Assembly: GCF_001989615.1 (NCBI RefSeq)
Contig: NZ_CP019067.1
Location: 744,001 to 808,000, forward strand
Reading direction: 5' to 3'
From: Halorientalis sp. IM1011
GTDB taxonomy: Archaea; Halobacteriota; Halobacteria; Halobacteriales; Haloarculaceae
DNA: 64,000 nt
The notes beneath the pieces are model-generated. The model worked only from the letters and a program-made list of their open reading frames with translations. It ran no database searches and was not told the origin of the DNA. Below are positions 45,605-54,763 of the stretch, one piece after another (position 1 is the stretch's first letter; every line of letters starts with the position of its first letter). The position numbers and the translations under genes are program-made.

Positions 45605-46594
45605 ATGACACGGGCGCTGGTCATCGGTGGGACGCGCTTTATCGGTCGCCACACCGTCGCGGAGTTGCGCGACCACGGCTACGACGTGACGATCTTCAAC
45701 CGCGGCGAACACGACAACCCCTTCGACGACACCGGGGTCGAACACGTCGAGGGCGACCGCACCGACGACGGCGACCTCGCCGACGTCGCCCACGCCGTCT
45801 CCCCGGACGTGGTGATCGACTGCGTGGCCTACCAGCCCCGCGACGTGCGGGCCGCGACCCGGATCTTCGACGACGTCGAGGCCTACGTCTACGTCTCCAG
45901 CGGCGCGGCCTACGGCGAGGAGGCCATCCCGAAACGCGAGGGCGAGACGGCGCTCTGTGAGTGCTCCGACGAGCAGGCGACCGACGACTCGGCGGACAGT
46001 TACGGCCCCCGGAAGGCGGCGGGGGATCGAGCGGTGTTCGCTGCGGCCGAGGACGGCGTGAACGCGACGAGCGTCCGCCCCTGCAACGTCTACGGACCCC
46101 ACGACTACACCGGCCGGGTGGACTACTGGATCGAGCGCGTCTCGACTCACGATCGAGTGCTGGTCCCCGGTGACGGGACGAACGTCTGGCACCGGGCCTA
46201 CGTCGAAGACGTGGCATCGGCGCTCCGGATCGTCGCCGAAGAAGGCGACCCGGGCGAGGCCTACAACGTCGGCGACCGGCGGGCGACGACGCTCGACGAA
46301 CTGGTCGAGGGGATCGCCTCGGTACTGGACGAGTCGGTCGAGATCGTCCACACCGGGCCGCGGGAACTCGCGGCCGGCGATATCGACCCCGGGGAGTTCC
46401 CCCTCTACCGGGACTACCCGCACCTGCTCTCGACGGCGAAGTTGTCCGGACTGGGCTGGGAGGCGACGCCGGTGGAATCGGCACTCGAAGCGACGGTCGA
46501 GGACTACGTCGAGAGCGAGCGCGACGGGAGCGAACACGGGCCTGACCGCGAGCGCGAGGAGCGCGTGCTGGGCGTGCTGGACACGCTGGCCTGA
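45605..46594 (+). CDS. NAD-dependent epimerase/dehydratase
   Basis: A 329-aa short-chain-dehydrogenase-fold protein. Its nucleotide loop is VIGGTRFIGRHTVAELRDHG, followed by VYVSSGAAYGEE and the catalytic pair Y-x3-K in DSYGPRKAAGDRAV, then NVGDRRATTLDELV. It resembles extended SDRs that change nucleotide sugars, or RNA-binding relatives such as CSP41. The C-terminus is Glu/Arg-rich. AACCTTTTCACCC about 28 bases upstream is a TATA candidate. Confidence 0.87.
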   Translation: MTRALVIGGTRFIGRHTVAELRDHGYDVTIFNRGEHDNPFDDTGVEHVEGDRTDDGDLADVAHAVSPDVVIDCVAYQPRDVRAATRIFDDVEAYVYVSSGAAYGEEAIPKREGETALCECSDEQATDDSADSYGPRKAAGDRAVFAAAEDGVNATSVRPCNVYGPHDYTGRVDYWIERVSTHDRVLVPGDGTNVWHRAYVEDVASALRIVAEEGDPGEAYNVGDRRATTLDELVEGIASVLDESVEIVHTGPRELAAGDIDPGEFPLYRDYPHLLSTAKLSGLGWEATPVESALEATVEDYVESERDGSEHGPDREREERVLGVLDTLA

Positions 46595-46608
46595 GACGAG
46601 GGGGAACG

Positions 46609-46616
46609 CATTAATC
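46609..46616 (+). promoter_or_regulatory. TATA box for egsA
   Basis: CATTAATC is centred 26 bases before the egsA ATG at 46638. Confidence 0.55.
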
Positions 46617-46637
46617 CGTGGCACGACACGGGAGCGT

Positions 46638-47693
46638 ATGTTCGAGAAGTCTTCGTGGATCCGTCTACCCCGGAACGTGGTGGTGGGGCACGGCGTCCTC
46701 GACGAGACAGTTGACGCCGTCGCCGAACTCCACCTGACGGGACGGCCGCTGGTGGTGACGAGTCCGACGCCGAAGGAGGTCGCAGGAGACCGCGTCGTCG
46801 AGGCCTTCGGGGCCGAGGGGGCCCAACCGGCGCTGACGACGGTCGAGGAGGCCAGTTTCGCCGAGGTCGAGCGCGTCATCGAGACCGCACGCGCCGAAGA
46901 GGTCGGGTTCCTGATCGGCGTCGGCGGCGGGAAGGTCATCGACATCACGAAGATGGCCGCCGACGACCTCGGACTCGGGTTCGTCTCGGTGCCGACCGCG
47001 GCCAGCCACGACGGCATCGTCAGCGGTCGCGGCTCGGTCCCCGAGGGCGACACGCGCCACAGCGTCGCCGCCGAACCGCCGCTGGCCGTCGTCGCCGACA
47101 CCGAGATCCTCGCGGCGGCTCCCTGGCGGCTGACCACCGCGGGCTGTGCCGACATCATCAGCAACTACACCGCCGTCAAGGACTGGCAGCTGGCCCACCG
47201 GCTGAAAAACGTCGAGTACTCCGAGTACGCCGGCGCGCTCAGCCAGATGACTGCCGAGATGCTCGTCGAGAACGCCGACTCGGTGAAGAAGGAACTCGAA
47301 GAGTCGGCGTGGGTCGTCGTCAAGGCGCTGGTCTCTTCGGGCGTGGCGATGTCCATCGCGGGCTCGTCCCGGCCCGCGAGCGGGGCCGAACACCTCTTCT
47401 CGCACCAACTCGACCGGCTCGTGCCCGGCGAGGCGCTCCACGGCCATCAGGTCGGCGTCGGCTCGATCATCACGGAGTACCTCCACAGCGGCCAGACGGA
47501 GTGGCGCAAGATCCGGGACGCACTGGCCGGAATCGGTGCGCCGACGACCGCCGACGAACTGGGGATCGACGACGAGACCGTCATCGAGGCGCTGACGACC
47601 GCCCACCGCATCCGGGATCGCTACACGATCCTCGGCGACGGCGTGAGCGAACCCGCGGCCCGCGAGGCCGCCCGCGCGACCGGCGTCATATGA
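46638..47693 (+). CDS. egsA: sn-Glycerol-1-phosphate dehydrogenase [NAD(P)+]
   Basis: A 351-aa enzyme with the nucleotide region FLIGVGGGKVIDITKMAADD, VPTAASHDGIVSGRGSV, and the metal ligands AGCADIISN (Asp), GAEHLFSHQLD and HGHQVGVGS (His). This is the archaeal enzyme that makes the sn-1 glycerol phosphate backbone of ether lipids from dihydroxyacetone phosphate. It is a firm archaeal marker. Confidence 0.96.
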   Translation: MFEKSSWIRLPRNVVVGHGVLDETVDAVAELHLTGRPLVVTSPTPKEVAGDRVVEAFGAEGAQPALTTVEEASFAEVERVIETARAEEVGFLIGVGGGKVIDITKMAADDLGLGFVSVPTAASHDGIVSGRGSVPEGDTRHSVAAEPPLAVVADTEILAAAPWRLTTAGCADIISNYTAVKDWQLAHRLKNVEYSEYAGALSQMTAEMLVENADSVKKELEESAWVVVKALVSSGVAMSIAGSSRPASGAEHLFSHQLDRLVPGEALHGHQVGVGSIITEYLHSGQTEWRKIRDALAGIGAPTTADELGIDDETVIEALTTAHRIRDRYTILGDGVSEPAAREAARATGVI

Positions 47694-48162
47694 GAAGCTG
47701 ACTCTCCGGCGGCTCGGCGCGCCACTGACACTCCGCCGGAGGTGTGCCGCCGACGTGTGTGCCGGTGAACAGAACCAGCAGTCGATAGACCGGGTCGGCC
47801 TCGGCGTCGTCTTCGTTCCGGACGCCCGCGATGGTGACCGCTTCGAGCCCGTCGATTCGGCACTCGACCCCGGTCGACTGGACGGCACTCCGGGCGCGAT
47901 TCTCGATGGACGCGCCGGAGCTGACGATGGACGCCGGGGCACGGACCGCCTCCCCATCGGGACGGACGAGCACCTCGTCGGCATCGTTGCGGACGTGGAC
48001 GTCCACGCGACCGACCGTCCCCTCCCACTCCCGGGCGATCTCCTCGTAACACTCCGAGGAGACCGACACCGTCGTCTGTGACACCGGAAACGACCCATAC
48101 CCCGCTTCGAGTTCGGCCAACAGGTCCTCGACGCAGTCCCGTGACCGACCGGCAAATTTCAT
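47686..48162 (-). CDS. Uncharacterised protein with Nudix-like C-terminal part, 158 aa
   Basis: The start is an ATG with GTTTATTT 27 bases upstream, so it is leaderless. The first 60 residues are unfamiliar (MKFAGRSRDCVEDLLAELEA). From about residue 68 there is a pattern like Nudix proteins, ending VYRLLVLFTGTHVGG. The catalytic box seems degraded: ENRARSAVQSTGV stands where a Nudix enzyme would have REVxEExG. It is convergent with egsA, overlapping it by 8 bases. Any Nudix relation is weak. Confidence 0.68.
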   Translation of the reverse strand: MKFAGRSRDCVEDLLAELEAGYGSFPVSQTTVSVSSECYEEIAREWEGTVGRVDVHVRNDADEVLVRPDGEAVRAPASIVSSGASIENRARSAVQSTGVECRIDGLEAVTIAGVRNEDDAEADPVYRLLVLFTGTHVGGTPPAECQWRAEPPESQLLI

Positions 48163-48185
48163 GCACCCATCCAGACATGGTCCGG

Positions 48186-48193
48186 AAATAAAC
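48186..48193 (-). promoter_or_regulatory. TATA box for the 48162 start
   Basis: GTTTATTT on the minus strand is centred 27 bases from the ATG at 48162. Confidence 0.6.
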
Positions 48194-48286
48194 CCGTCAC
48201 ATCTTTTCGACCTCGTGGGAAGCACACAACCCCCGATTGACGCACTACGAGAGTGGACGATATCGAGCGCCGGGGCGACCGAAGGG

Positions 48287-49177
48287 TCAGCCCAGGTCGG
48301 CGTCGCGGAAGACGTAGTAGGCGAGCGCTCCGGCTCCGACGGCCCAGACGAGCAGGGTGAGGAGGGCGAACCACTCGGTGAGGTAGAACGGCGGTGACTG
48401 CATATTCCCGACCATCGCGCCACGCGGCCCCAGACCGTCCATCCTGATGCCGGGATACGGGACCGGGAAGTCGGTGAACACGATCGACGCGATGCGGGTG
48501 TACGCGGCGGTCGGGCTGAGGTAGCTCAACAGCAGGTACCAGCGAGTGGGGCCAGCGCCGCCGAATGGCAGCGCGACGAACTGGATCAGGCCGGTCCAGG
48601 CGACGTGGGTCACGAAGAACAGGCCGATCACGCTCGTAATGGCCCGACGCCGCGTGCTGGCGAGCGCCGACAGGCTCACGGCGAGCGTCGTGAACACGGT
48701 CCCGAGCAGGAGCGTCGCGAGGAACAGGCCGAGAACCGCGACGGAGAACTCCGCTGGCGAGCCGAGTCCGACGAGCACGGGTATCGTGACCGCCATCGTG
48801 ACGAACCCGACGGCGACGCTCACCGAGATCACCGCGGTCCGGCCGAGGATCTTTCCGACGAAAATCTCCGCGCGTTCGAAGGGGAGCCCGAGCAGGAGTT
48901 TGATGCTGCCCGAGCGACGCTCGCCGACGACCGACATGTATCCGACGATCAGCGCGATGATCGGAACGATCCAGGTGATCGGACTCGTCAGCGAGACCAG
49001 CACGAGTTTCGGGAGGACGCCAGCCGGAACCTCCGGCGAGACGTCCATCCGGGAGACCTGATACGCGGCGAGGACAACGAGCAGCGCGAAGAGGGCGCTG
49101 ACGACCCAGACCGTCTTCGACCGCACGGCGTCGTCGAAGTCCTTCCGGGCCATGACCGAGAGCTGTCGGTCCCTCAT
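48287..49177 (-). CDS. ABC-2 type transporter permease
   Basis: A 296-aa protein with six predicted helices. It begins MRDRQLSVMARKDFDDAVRS, has an ABC-2 core (IVGYMSVVGERRSGSIKLLL, FERAEIFVGKILGRTA) and a last helix near TLLVWAVGAGALAYYVF. It overlaps the ATP-binding gene by 4 bases, so the two encode one exporter. The substrate is unknown. Confidence 0.9.
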   Translation of the reverse strand: MRDRQLSVMARKDFDDAVRSKTVWVVSALFALLVVLAAYQVSRMDVSPEVPAGVLPKLVLVSLTSPITWIVPIIALIVGYMSVVGERRSGSIKLLLGLPFERAEIFVGKILGRTAVISVSVAVGFVTMAVTIPVLVGLGSPAEFSVAVLGLFLATLLLGTVFTTLAVSLSALASTRRRAITSVIGLFFVTHVAWTGLIQFVALPFGGAGPTRWYLLLSYLSPTAAYTRIASIVFTDFPVPYPGIRMDGLGPRGAMVGNMQSPPFYLTEWFALLTLLVWAVGAGALAYYVFRDADLG

Positions 49178-50106
49178 GCCGACACCTCCCGGGCCTCGTC
49201 CTCGTCGATCAGCTCCGCGAACAGCTCTTCGAGCGAGGACTCGGTGGTCTCGAAGTCGGTGACCGTCGCGCCCGCGTCCTCGATCCGGCTGATCACTCTG
49301 GCCTTGGCAGTCGAGTCCGACAGAGTCATCGTCAGCTCCGGCCCGTCGGCCCGGACGTTGGACACGTCGTCCATCGCCTCCAGATCCGTGATGGTGAGAT
49401 CCGGCTGGCTGTCGACGGTCACGTGTAGCGTCGTCCCGACGCCGACGGTGTCGCGGATCTCGTCCAGCGACGCCACCTCGATGAGTCGCCCCTCGTTCAT
49501 GATCCCGACCCGGTCACAGACCGCCTCCACCTGCCCGAGGATGTGACTGGAGAAGAAGACGGTCGCGCCGCGGTTCACTTCCTGCCGGATGACGTTGCGC
49601 ATCAGCCGGATCCCGTTGGGGTCCAGCCCAGTCGATGGCTCGTCGAGGATCAACAGATCCGGCTCGTCGACGAGCGCCATCCCCAGCACGAGTCGCTGGG
49701 CCATCCCCTTCGAGTAGTCGCCGGCGTTCCGCTCGGCGTCCTCGGGGTCGAGTCCCACCCGGTCCAGAATCTCGTCGGGGTCGTCGTCGGCCCCCCGGGC
49801 CTCCACCACGAACTCCAGATGGCGACGACCTGAGAGCCGGTCGTAGAGCTGGTAGCCGTCGGGGAGGACGCCGACTCGTTCGCGGATGTCGACGGCCTCC
49901 GTCCGCGTCGGATGGCCGAACACGCGCGCCTCCCCCGAGGACGGCGGCGTGTAGTCCAGTAGCATGTTGATCACCGTCGACTTCCCGGCTCCGTTCGGGC
50001 CGAGAAAGCCGAACACCTCCCCCTCCTGGACGGTCAGGTCGACCGAGTCCACGGCGACCACGTCGCCGTATCGTCGCGTCAGACCGTCCGTCTCGATCGC
50101 GACCAT
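49174..50106 (-). CDS. ABC transporter ATP-binding protein
   Basis: A 310-aa ATPase with Walker A GPNGAGKST near residue 37, Q-loop region VLPDGYQLYDRLSG, signature-like YSKGMAQRLVLGMALVDEP and Walker B LLILDEPSTGLDP, then the H-loop SSHIL. After the core are about 90 residues of a small C-terminal domain. It drives the permease encoded downstream. The ATG at 50106 sits just before the first strand of the domain. Confidence 0.94.
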   Translation of the reverse strand: MVAIETDGLTRRYGDVVAVDSVDLTVQEGEVFGFLGPNGAGKSTVINMLLDYTPPSSGEARVFGHPTRTEAVDIRERVGVLPDGYQLYDRLSGRRHLEFVVEARGADDDPDEILDRVGLDPEDAERNAGDYSKGMAQRLVLGMALVDEPDLLILDEPSTGLDPNGIRLMRNVIRQEVNRGATVFFSSHILGQVEAVCDRVGIMNEGRLIEVASLDEIRDTVGVGTTLHVTVDSQPDLTITDLEAMDDVSNVRADGPELTMTLSDSTAKARVISRIEDAGATVTDFETTESSLEELFAELIDEDEAREVSA

Positions 50107-50178
50107 ATGCCTCCTCTCTACCGCCCCGCCAACAAGTTTTCCCCTTCGACAGTGACAGGTCAGACCCACCCGGAAGCG

Positions 50179-51981
50179 TCAGACGTGCCGATCGAGGAAA
50201 TCGACGACCGCGGTGTAGGCCTCGATCCGATTGTCCAGTTTCGAGATACCGTGACCCTCGTCCTCGAAGATCAGTTTCTCGACGGGGACGCCCTGTGTCT
50301 CGACTTCCGCGGCGATCTGCTCGGCCTCGCCGACGGGCACCCTCGGGTCGTTCGCGCCGTGGAGGACGAACAGCGGGGCGTCGATGCGGTCGGCGTCGTG
50401 GATCGGACTGATCGATTCGAGGAACTCCCGGTCGTCTTCGAGCGATCCGTACTCGGCCTCGCGGTGTTCCCGCCGCCAGGCCCCGGTGTTCTCGAGGAAG
50501 GTGACGAAGTTGGCGATGCCGACGGAGTCGACACCCGCGGCCCAGAGGTCGGGGTACTCGGTCATCGCCGCCAGCACCATGAACCCGCCGTAGGAGCCAC
50601 CCTTGGCGACGATCCGGTCCGGGTCGACCGCGGGGTGCTCGGCGAGCCAGTCGACCGCCGCCCGGATATCTTTCACCGAGTCCATCCGTTTCTCCACGTC
50701 GTCGAGGTGCGTGTAGGCCGTGCCGTAGCCCGTCGATCCGCGCACGTTGGGCTCGAAGACCGCGTAGCCCCGCGAGAGGAAGTACTGGGTCAGTCCCGAG
50801 AACGAGGGGCGGCGCTGGCTCTCGGGGCCGCCGTGGATGTCGACGACGACGGGGACGCCGTCCGAGGGCCGGTTCTCCTGATCGGGCAGCGTGAAGTAGG
50901 CGGGAATCTCCCGGTCGTCGAAGGTCTCGTAGTGGACGAGTTCGGGCTCGCGGAACGACGACCGTGGGATGCCGGCCGTCGAGGCGCGGGTCCAGCGCTC
51001 GGTGTCGCCGTTCTCGAACTCGACGACGTGGACGTTCGTGTTGTCCGTACGGCTGGACGCAGAGAGCGCGAACCGGTCCGCATCGGGGCTGAAACTGACA
51101 CCGCCCGCTGTTCCGTCGGGCAGGTCCGGCCCAGGCCGGGTCTCGTAGGTGGTCGCGCCCGTCAACTCGCCCACGGTGATCTCGGTGTAGCCGTCGACGT
51201 TCCGGGAGTAGGCCAGATTCCCGGTCTCGTCGTCGAGTGCGATGCCGTCGACGTTCCACTCGCCACCGTCCTCGACGACCTCGAACTCGCCGGTGTCGAG
51301 GTCGAGGCGTTCGAGTCTGAGAGTATCGCTGTCCCAGTCGGTACAGCAGTAAATCGCCTCGCCGTCGGGGCCCCACGAGGGGCTGTCGTACCTGACCTCG
51401 CCCTCGTGGGGAGTCACGTGTTCGATGTCGCCAGAGTCCAGATCGAGGACGTAGAGGTCCTTGTCGAACGAGGAGGCGTGTTCGGTGACGAGCAGGCGGT
51501 CGTCGTCGGGACTCCAGCCAGCCAGCGCGAGCCAGCCGTCGCCCTCGTGGACCAGTTCTGCCTCGTCGCCGTGTTCGTCGCGGCCCTGGACGTACACGTC
51601 GAAGACGGACTCGTCGCGGCGGTTGGCGGCGAAGGCGAGGCGGTCGCCGTCGTGGGACCACCCACCCCAGTAGTGGATGGCGTCGGGGGTCGCGGTCAGC
51701 GGCGTGACCTCGCCGGAGTCGAGGTCCAGTCGAAACAGCTGGGTGAACTCGTCGCCGCCCTCGTCCATACCGAAGGCGAGTTCGCGGCGCTCGGGCGAGA
51801 ACGAACAGAAGGTGACGCGTTCGTCGTAGAAGGTGCGTTGCTCGGGCCAGCCGCCGGGTTCGTCGAGCGTCCAGATCTGTGGTGTCCCCGTCGTGTCCAT
51901 CAGGAAGGCGACCGTGCCCTCGGGGCCGACCGACGCGCCGTAGGCGCTGCGGACGTTGAGATACCGCTCCAGGTCGTGCAT
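50179..51981 (-). CDS. S9 family prolyl oligopeptidase-like peptidase
   Basis: A 600-aa enzyme. Residues about 1-340 form a beta-propeller with WD-like repeats (YWGGWSHDGDRLAFAANRRD, SPSWGPDGEAIYC). The C-terminal hydrolase has the nucleophile GGSYGGFMVLAA, the Asp in LHGANDPRVPVGE and the His in EDEGHGISKLDN. It matches acylaminoacyl-peptidases of the S9C type. It has no signal peptide, so it should act on cytosolic peptides. Confidence 0.93.
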   Translation of the reverse strand: MHDLERYLNVRSAYGASVGPEGTVAFLMDTTGTPQIWTLDEPGGWPEQRTFYDERVTFCSFSPERRELAFGMDEGGDEFTQLFRLDLDSGEVTPLTATPDAIHYWGGWSHDGDRLAFAANRRDESVFDVYVQGRDEHGDEAELVHEGDGWLALAGWSPDDDRLLVTEHASSFDKDLYVLDLDSGDIEHVTPHEGEVRYDSPSWGPDGEAIYCCTDWDSDTLRLERLDLDTGEFEVVEDGGEWNVDGIALDDETGNLAYSRNVDGYTEITVGELTGATTYETRPGPDLPDGTAGGVSFSPDADRFALSASSRTDNTNVHVVEFENGDTERWTRASTAGIPRSSFREPELVHYETFDDREIPAYFTLPDQENRPSDGVPVVVDIHGGPESQRRPSFSGLTQYFLSRGYAVFEPNVRGSTGYGTAYTHLDDVEKRMDSVKDIRAAVDWLAEHPAVDPDRIVAKGGSYGGFMVLAAMTEYPDLWAAGVDSVGIANFVTFLENTGAWRREHREAEYGSLEDDREFLESISPIHDADRIDAPLFVLHGANDPRVPVGEAEQIAAEVETQGVPVEKLIFEDEGHGISKLDNRIEAYTAVVDFLDRHV

Positions 51982-52174
51982 GTCGGAGCCACGGGCGGCC
52001 GCGGTTTAGTGGTGCCGGCGCGAGTGGTGCCAGTGGGTGTGGTGTCCGATCACCGATCGGAGGGTCCGGTCGAGCCGGGAAGCGCCGCGCCATAGGGTGA
52101 ACGCGAGCGAAGCGGGAGCTACAGTCCCGGACAAAGGACAGGGATTTTTGAGCGGCCGCCGTGTCCCCCCGGGT

Positions 52175-53233
52175 ATGCGGGTCGCCTTCGTGTCGGAGCG
52201 GACGGTGTTCCACGAATCCACCGAGGGGCGGGAGCGCCTCCACCGGATCGCGACGAACCTCGACGCTCGCGGCCACGACGTGACCGTCTACTGCGCCCAG
52301 TGGTGGCCGGATTACCCCGAGACCATCGACCACGAGGGCATCACCTACCGCGGAATCACCGTCTCCGACTCGAAGGCCGCCTTCCTCGCCCGGATCCCCT
52401 GGACGGTGGCGCTGGACCGACCGGACGTGATCCACGCGACGCCGGAACCGCCGTGGGTCGTCACCGCCGCGAAACTCGCGGCGATTCCGGCCCGCGCGCC
52501 GCTGGTCGTCGAATGGTTCGGCGACGAGGACCTCCCCGACTCGCGGGCGACGAGGTACGCCGCGAAGTTGCCCGACACCGTGATCGCCCCCTCGGAACTC
52601 GTCCGGACGACCGTCCGCGAACACGGCGCGACCGGCGACAACACCCGGGTCGTCCCCGAGAGCATCGACACGTCGCTGATCGACGAGGTCGACCCCGACG
52701 AGGACGCCGACATCGTCTACGCGAGAGAACTCGACGCCGACGCGAACGTCCAGACGCTGTTGCTCGCCCTCGCCGAACTGCGCCAGCGCGACTGGTCGGC
52801 GACGATCATCGGTGACGGCCCTCGCCGCGAGGAGATCGAACAGCAGGCCGCGGATCTGCGCATCGACGACCGGATCACGTTCGCCGGCGACCTGGATCGT
52901 GAGGAACGGCTCTCGATCTACCGGGGCGCACACACCTTCGTCCACACCGCTTTCCGCGAGAACTTCGCCACCGAACTCCTGTGGGCGCTGGCCTGTGGCT
53001 GTATCGGCATCGTCGAGTACCAGGCCGAGTCGAGCGCCCACGAACTCATCGAGACCTACCCCCGGAGCTTCCGGGTCACCGACGACGAGGAACTCACCGC
53101 TGCCATCGAGGAGGCCGCCGGCATGGAGCGACTCGACCGGGACCCGGATCTGGACCGGTACGATCACGAGAACGTCCTCGACCGGTACCTCGACTGCTAC
53201 CGCGACCTGCGCGAGGAACGCGGTCTCTTTTGA
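52175..53233 (+). CDS. Glycosyltransferase, GT4 family
   Basis: A 352-aa GT-B enzyme. MRVAFVSERTVFHESTEGRE is the N-terminal Rossmann start, NLDARGHDVTVYCAQWWPD follows, and the C-terminal half has ATIIGDGPRREEIEQQAADL and RITFAGDLDREERLSIYRGA with a late HTAFRENFATELLWALACGC. The donor and acceptor are unknown. A GGATTTTTG element is 28 bases upstream. The 193-base gap to the divergent S9 gene contains a GCGAGCGAAGCG repeat. Confidence 0.88.
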   Translation: MRVAFVSERTVFHESTEGRERLHRIATNLDARGHDVTVYCAQWWPDYPETIDHEGITYRGITVSDSKAAFLARIPWTVALDRPDVIHATPEPPWVVTAAKLAAIPARAPLVVEWFGDEDLPDSRATRYAAKLPDTVIAPSELVRTTVREHGATGDNTRVVPESIDTSLIDEVDPDEDADIVYARELDADANVQTLLLALAELRQRDWSATIIGDGPRREEIEQQAADLRIDDRITFAGDLDREERLSIYRGAHTFVHTAFRENFATELLWALACGCIGIVEYQAESSAHELIETYPRSFRVTDDEELTAAIEEAAGMERLDRDPDLDRYDHENVLDRYLDCYRDLREERGLF

Positions 53234-53287
53234 GCAGGCTCACTTCTGTGCCGTCCCGGTTTTCCGTTCGCCGCTGGAAGGGCCGGT

Positions 53288-54736
53288 ATGCAGGAGCCGA
53301 CCCAGCGCGTCGCCGACGGTGTCACGACGACCGACGCCGCCGCGGCCGCCGACCTGATCCCCGACGACGGCATCGTCCCGACGAGCGGCCTCAGCGCCGG
53401 CCCGAAAGATATCGCCCACGAACTCGCCGCCTCGGACCGGGACCTGTCGCTCTCGGTCCCCGCGAGCGCCGACGCGGGCTTCGTCGCCGACACCGAACTC
53501 CCCAACGCCGACGCGCTCGACCTCCGCTATCCCTTCTCGGCGTGGCCGAACCTCAAGCGCGCCATCAATGACGGACGGGTCGGCTTCGTCGACGACCACC
53601 TCTCGGTCGTCGAGCAGTCGGTCGCACAGGGCTACTTCGGCGACCCCGACGTGGCCCTCGTAGAAGCCCTCGCAGTCGGCGAGGACTGGCTGATCCCGAC
53701 GACCGCAGTGGGCGGCGTCCCGGGGTTCGTCGCTGCGGCCGACGAGGTGATCGTCGAGGTCAACGAGGCCCTGCCGCTCGAACTCCAGCAGATGCACGAC
53801 ACCTGGACACCGTCGACGCCGCCCCGCGACCCCATCGCGCTGTCGGCGCCGGACGAGCGCCTCGGCGACCAGTTCGTCCGGTTCGACCCCGACAAACTGG
53901 CGGCCGTCGTCCGCACCGAGAACGATCCGATCGCGTACCCGTTCCGTGACCCCTCCGACGTGGAGCGGACCATCGCGGACAACGTGGTCGAGTTTCTGGC
54001 CGACGAACTGGCCGAGAACCCGGCCTTTCGCGAGCGATTCGCCTTCGAGGTCGGAATCGGGTCACTGGGTAACGAGATCGCCGAACGGATCGGCGACCTC
54101 GACCTGAGCGACCGCGAGGCAGTCTACTTCGGCGAAGTCGCACAGGACGGTCTGCTCGACCTGCTGGAGTCGGGGACGCTCTCGGCCGCGAGCGCGACCG
54201 CGCTCGTCCTGGGCGAGAACGGCATCGATAAGTTGCTCGACCGCCCGGAACTCGTGGCGGACACCGTCCTCACGCGGTCGATGAGCGTCTCGAACGACCC
54301 CGGCCTGATCCGGGCGTTCGGCGTCGTCGCGATCAACACCGCCGTCGAGGTCGACGTGTACGGCCACACCAACTCCTCGCACGTGCGCGGGTCGCAACTC
54401 CTCCAGGGGATCGGCGGCTCCGGCGACTTCGCCCGCAACAGCCTGCTCTCGATGATGGTGTTACCTTCGACGGCACAGGACGGCGAGATCTCGCGGATAG
54501 TCCCGATGGCCTCCCACGTCGACCACCCCGATCACGACGTAGAGGTGGTCGTGACCGAACACGGCGTCGCCGACCTGCGGGGGCTGACCCCCGACGAACG
54601 GTTCGAGGAACTCGTCGGCGAGTGTGCCCATCCCGATTTCCGACCGGACCTCCGGCGCTACGGCGAACGCGCCGCCGAGGACGGCGGGCACATGCCCCAC
54701 GACCTGCCGTCGGCGTTCGATATGCACACCGAGTAG
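53288..54736 (+). CDS. Acetyl-CoA hydrolase/CoA-transferase family enzyme
   Basis: A 482-aa protein of the class that includes succinyl-CoA:acetate CoA-transferase and acetyl-CoA hydrolase. It begins MQEPTQRVADGVTTTDAAAA, has PDVALVEALAVGEDWLIPTT, the predicted catalytic Glu in YFGEVAQDGLLDLLESG, NSSHVRGSQLLQGIGGSGDF and the C-terminal VVVTEHGVADLRGLTPDE. It swaps or hydrolyses acyl-CoA thioesters; the exact partner is unknown. Confidence 0.88.
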   Translation: MQEPTQRVADGVTTTDAAAAADLIPDDGIVPTSGLSAGPKDIAHELAASDRDLSLSVPASADAGFVADTELPNADALDLRYPFSAWPNLKRAINDGRVGFVDDHLSVVEQSVAQGYFGDPDVALVEALAVGEDWLIPTTAVGGVPGFVAAADEVIVEVNEALPLELQQMHDTWTPSTPPRDPIALSAPDERLGDQFVRFDPDKLAAVVRTENDPIAYPFRDPSDVERTIADNVVEFLADELAENPAFRERFAFEVGIGSLGNEIAERIGDLDLSDREAVYFGEVAQDGLLDLLESGTLSAASATALVLGENGIDKLLDRPELVADTVLTRSMSVSNDPGLIRAFGVVAINTAVEVDVYGHTNSSHVRGSQLLQGIGGSGDFARNSLLSMMVLPSTAQDGEISRIVPMASHVDHPDHDVEVVVTEHGVADLRGLTPDERFEELVGECAHPDFRPDLRRYGERAAEDGGHMPHDLPSAFDMHTE

Positions 54737-54763
54737 TCACCCCCTTCGTGAGCCCGACGCGGC

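Noticed and set aside
52097-52108. Independent functional site GCGAGCGAAGCG before the glycosyltransferase gene
   Set aside because: It lies 65 or more bases before the ATG and matches a low-complexity repeat string also found inside nth, so it is treated as repeat material, not an operator.
49514-53167. 1217-aa open frame on the minus strand across the ABC, S9 and GT4 genes
   Set aside because: It is very Arg/Gly/Pro-rich and crosses three real genes in other frames or strands; it has no conserved domain.
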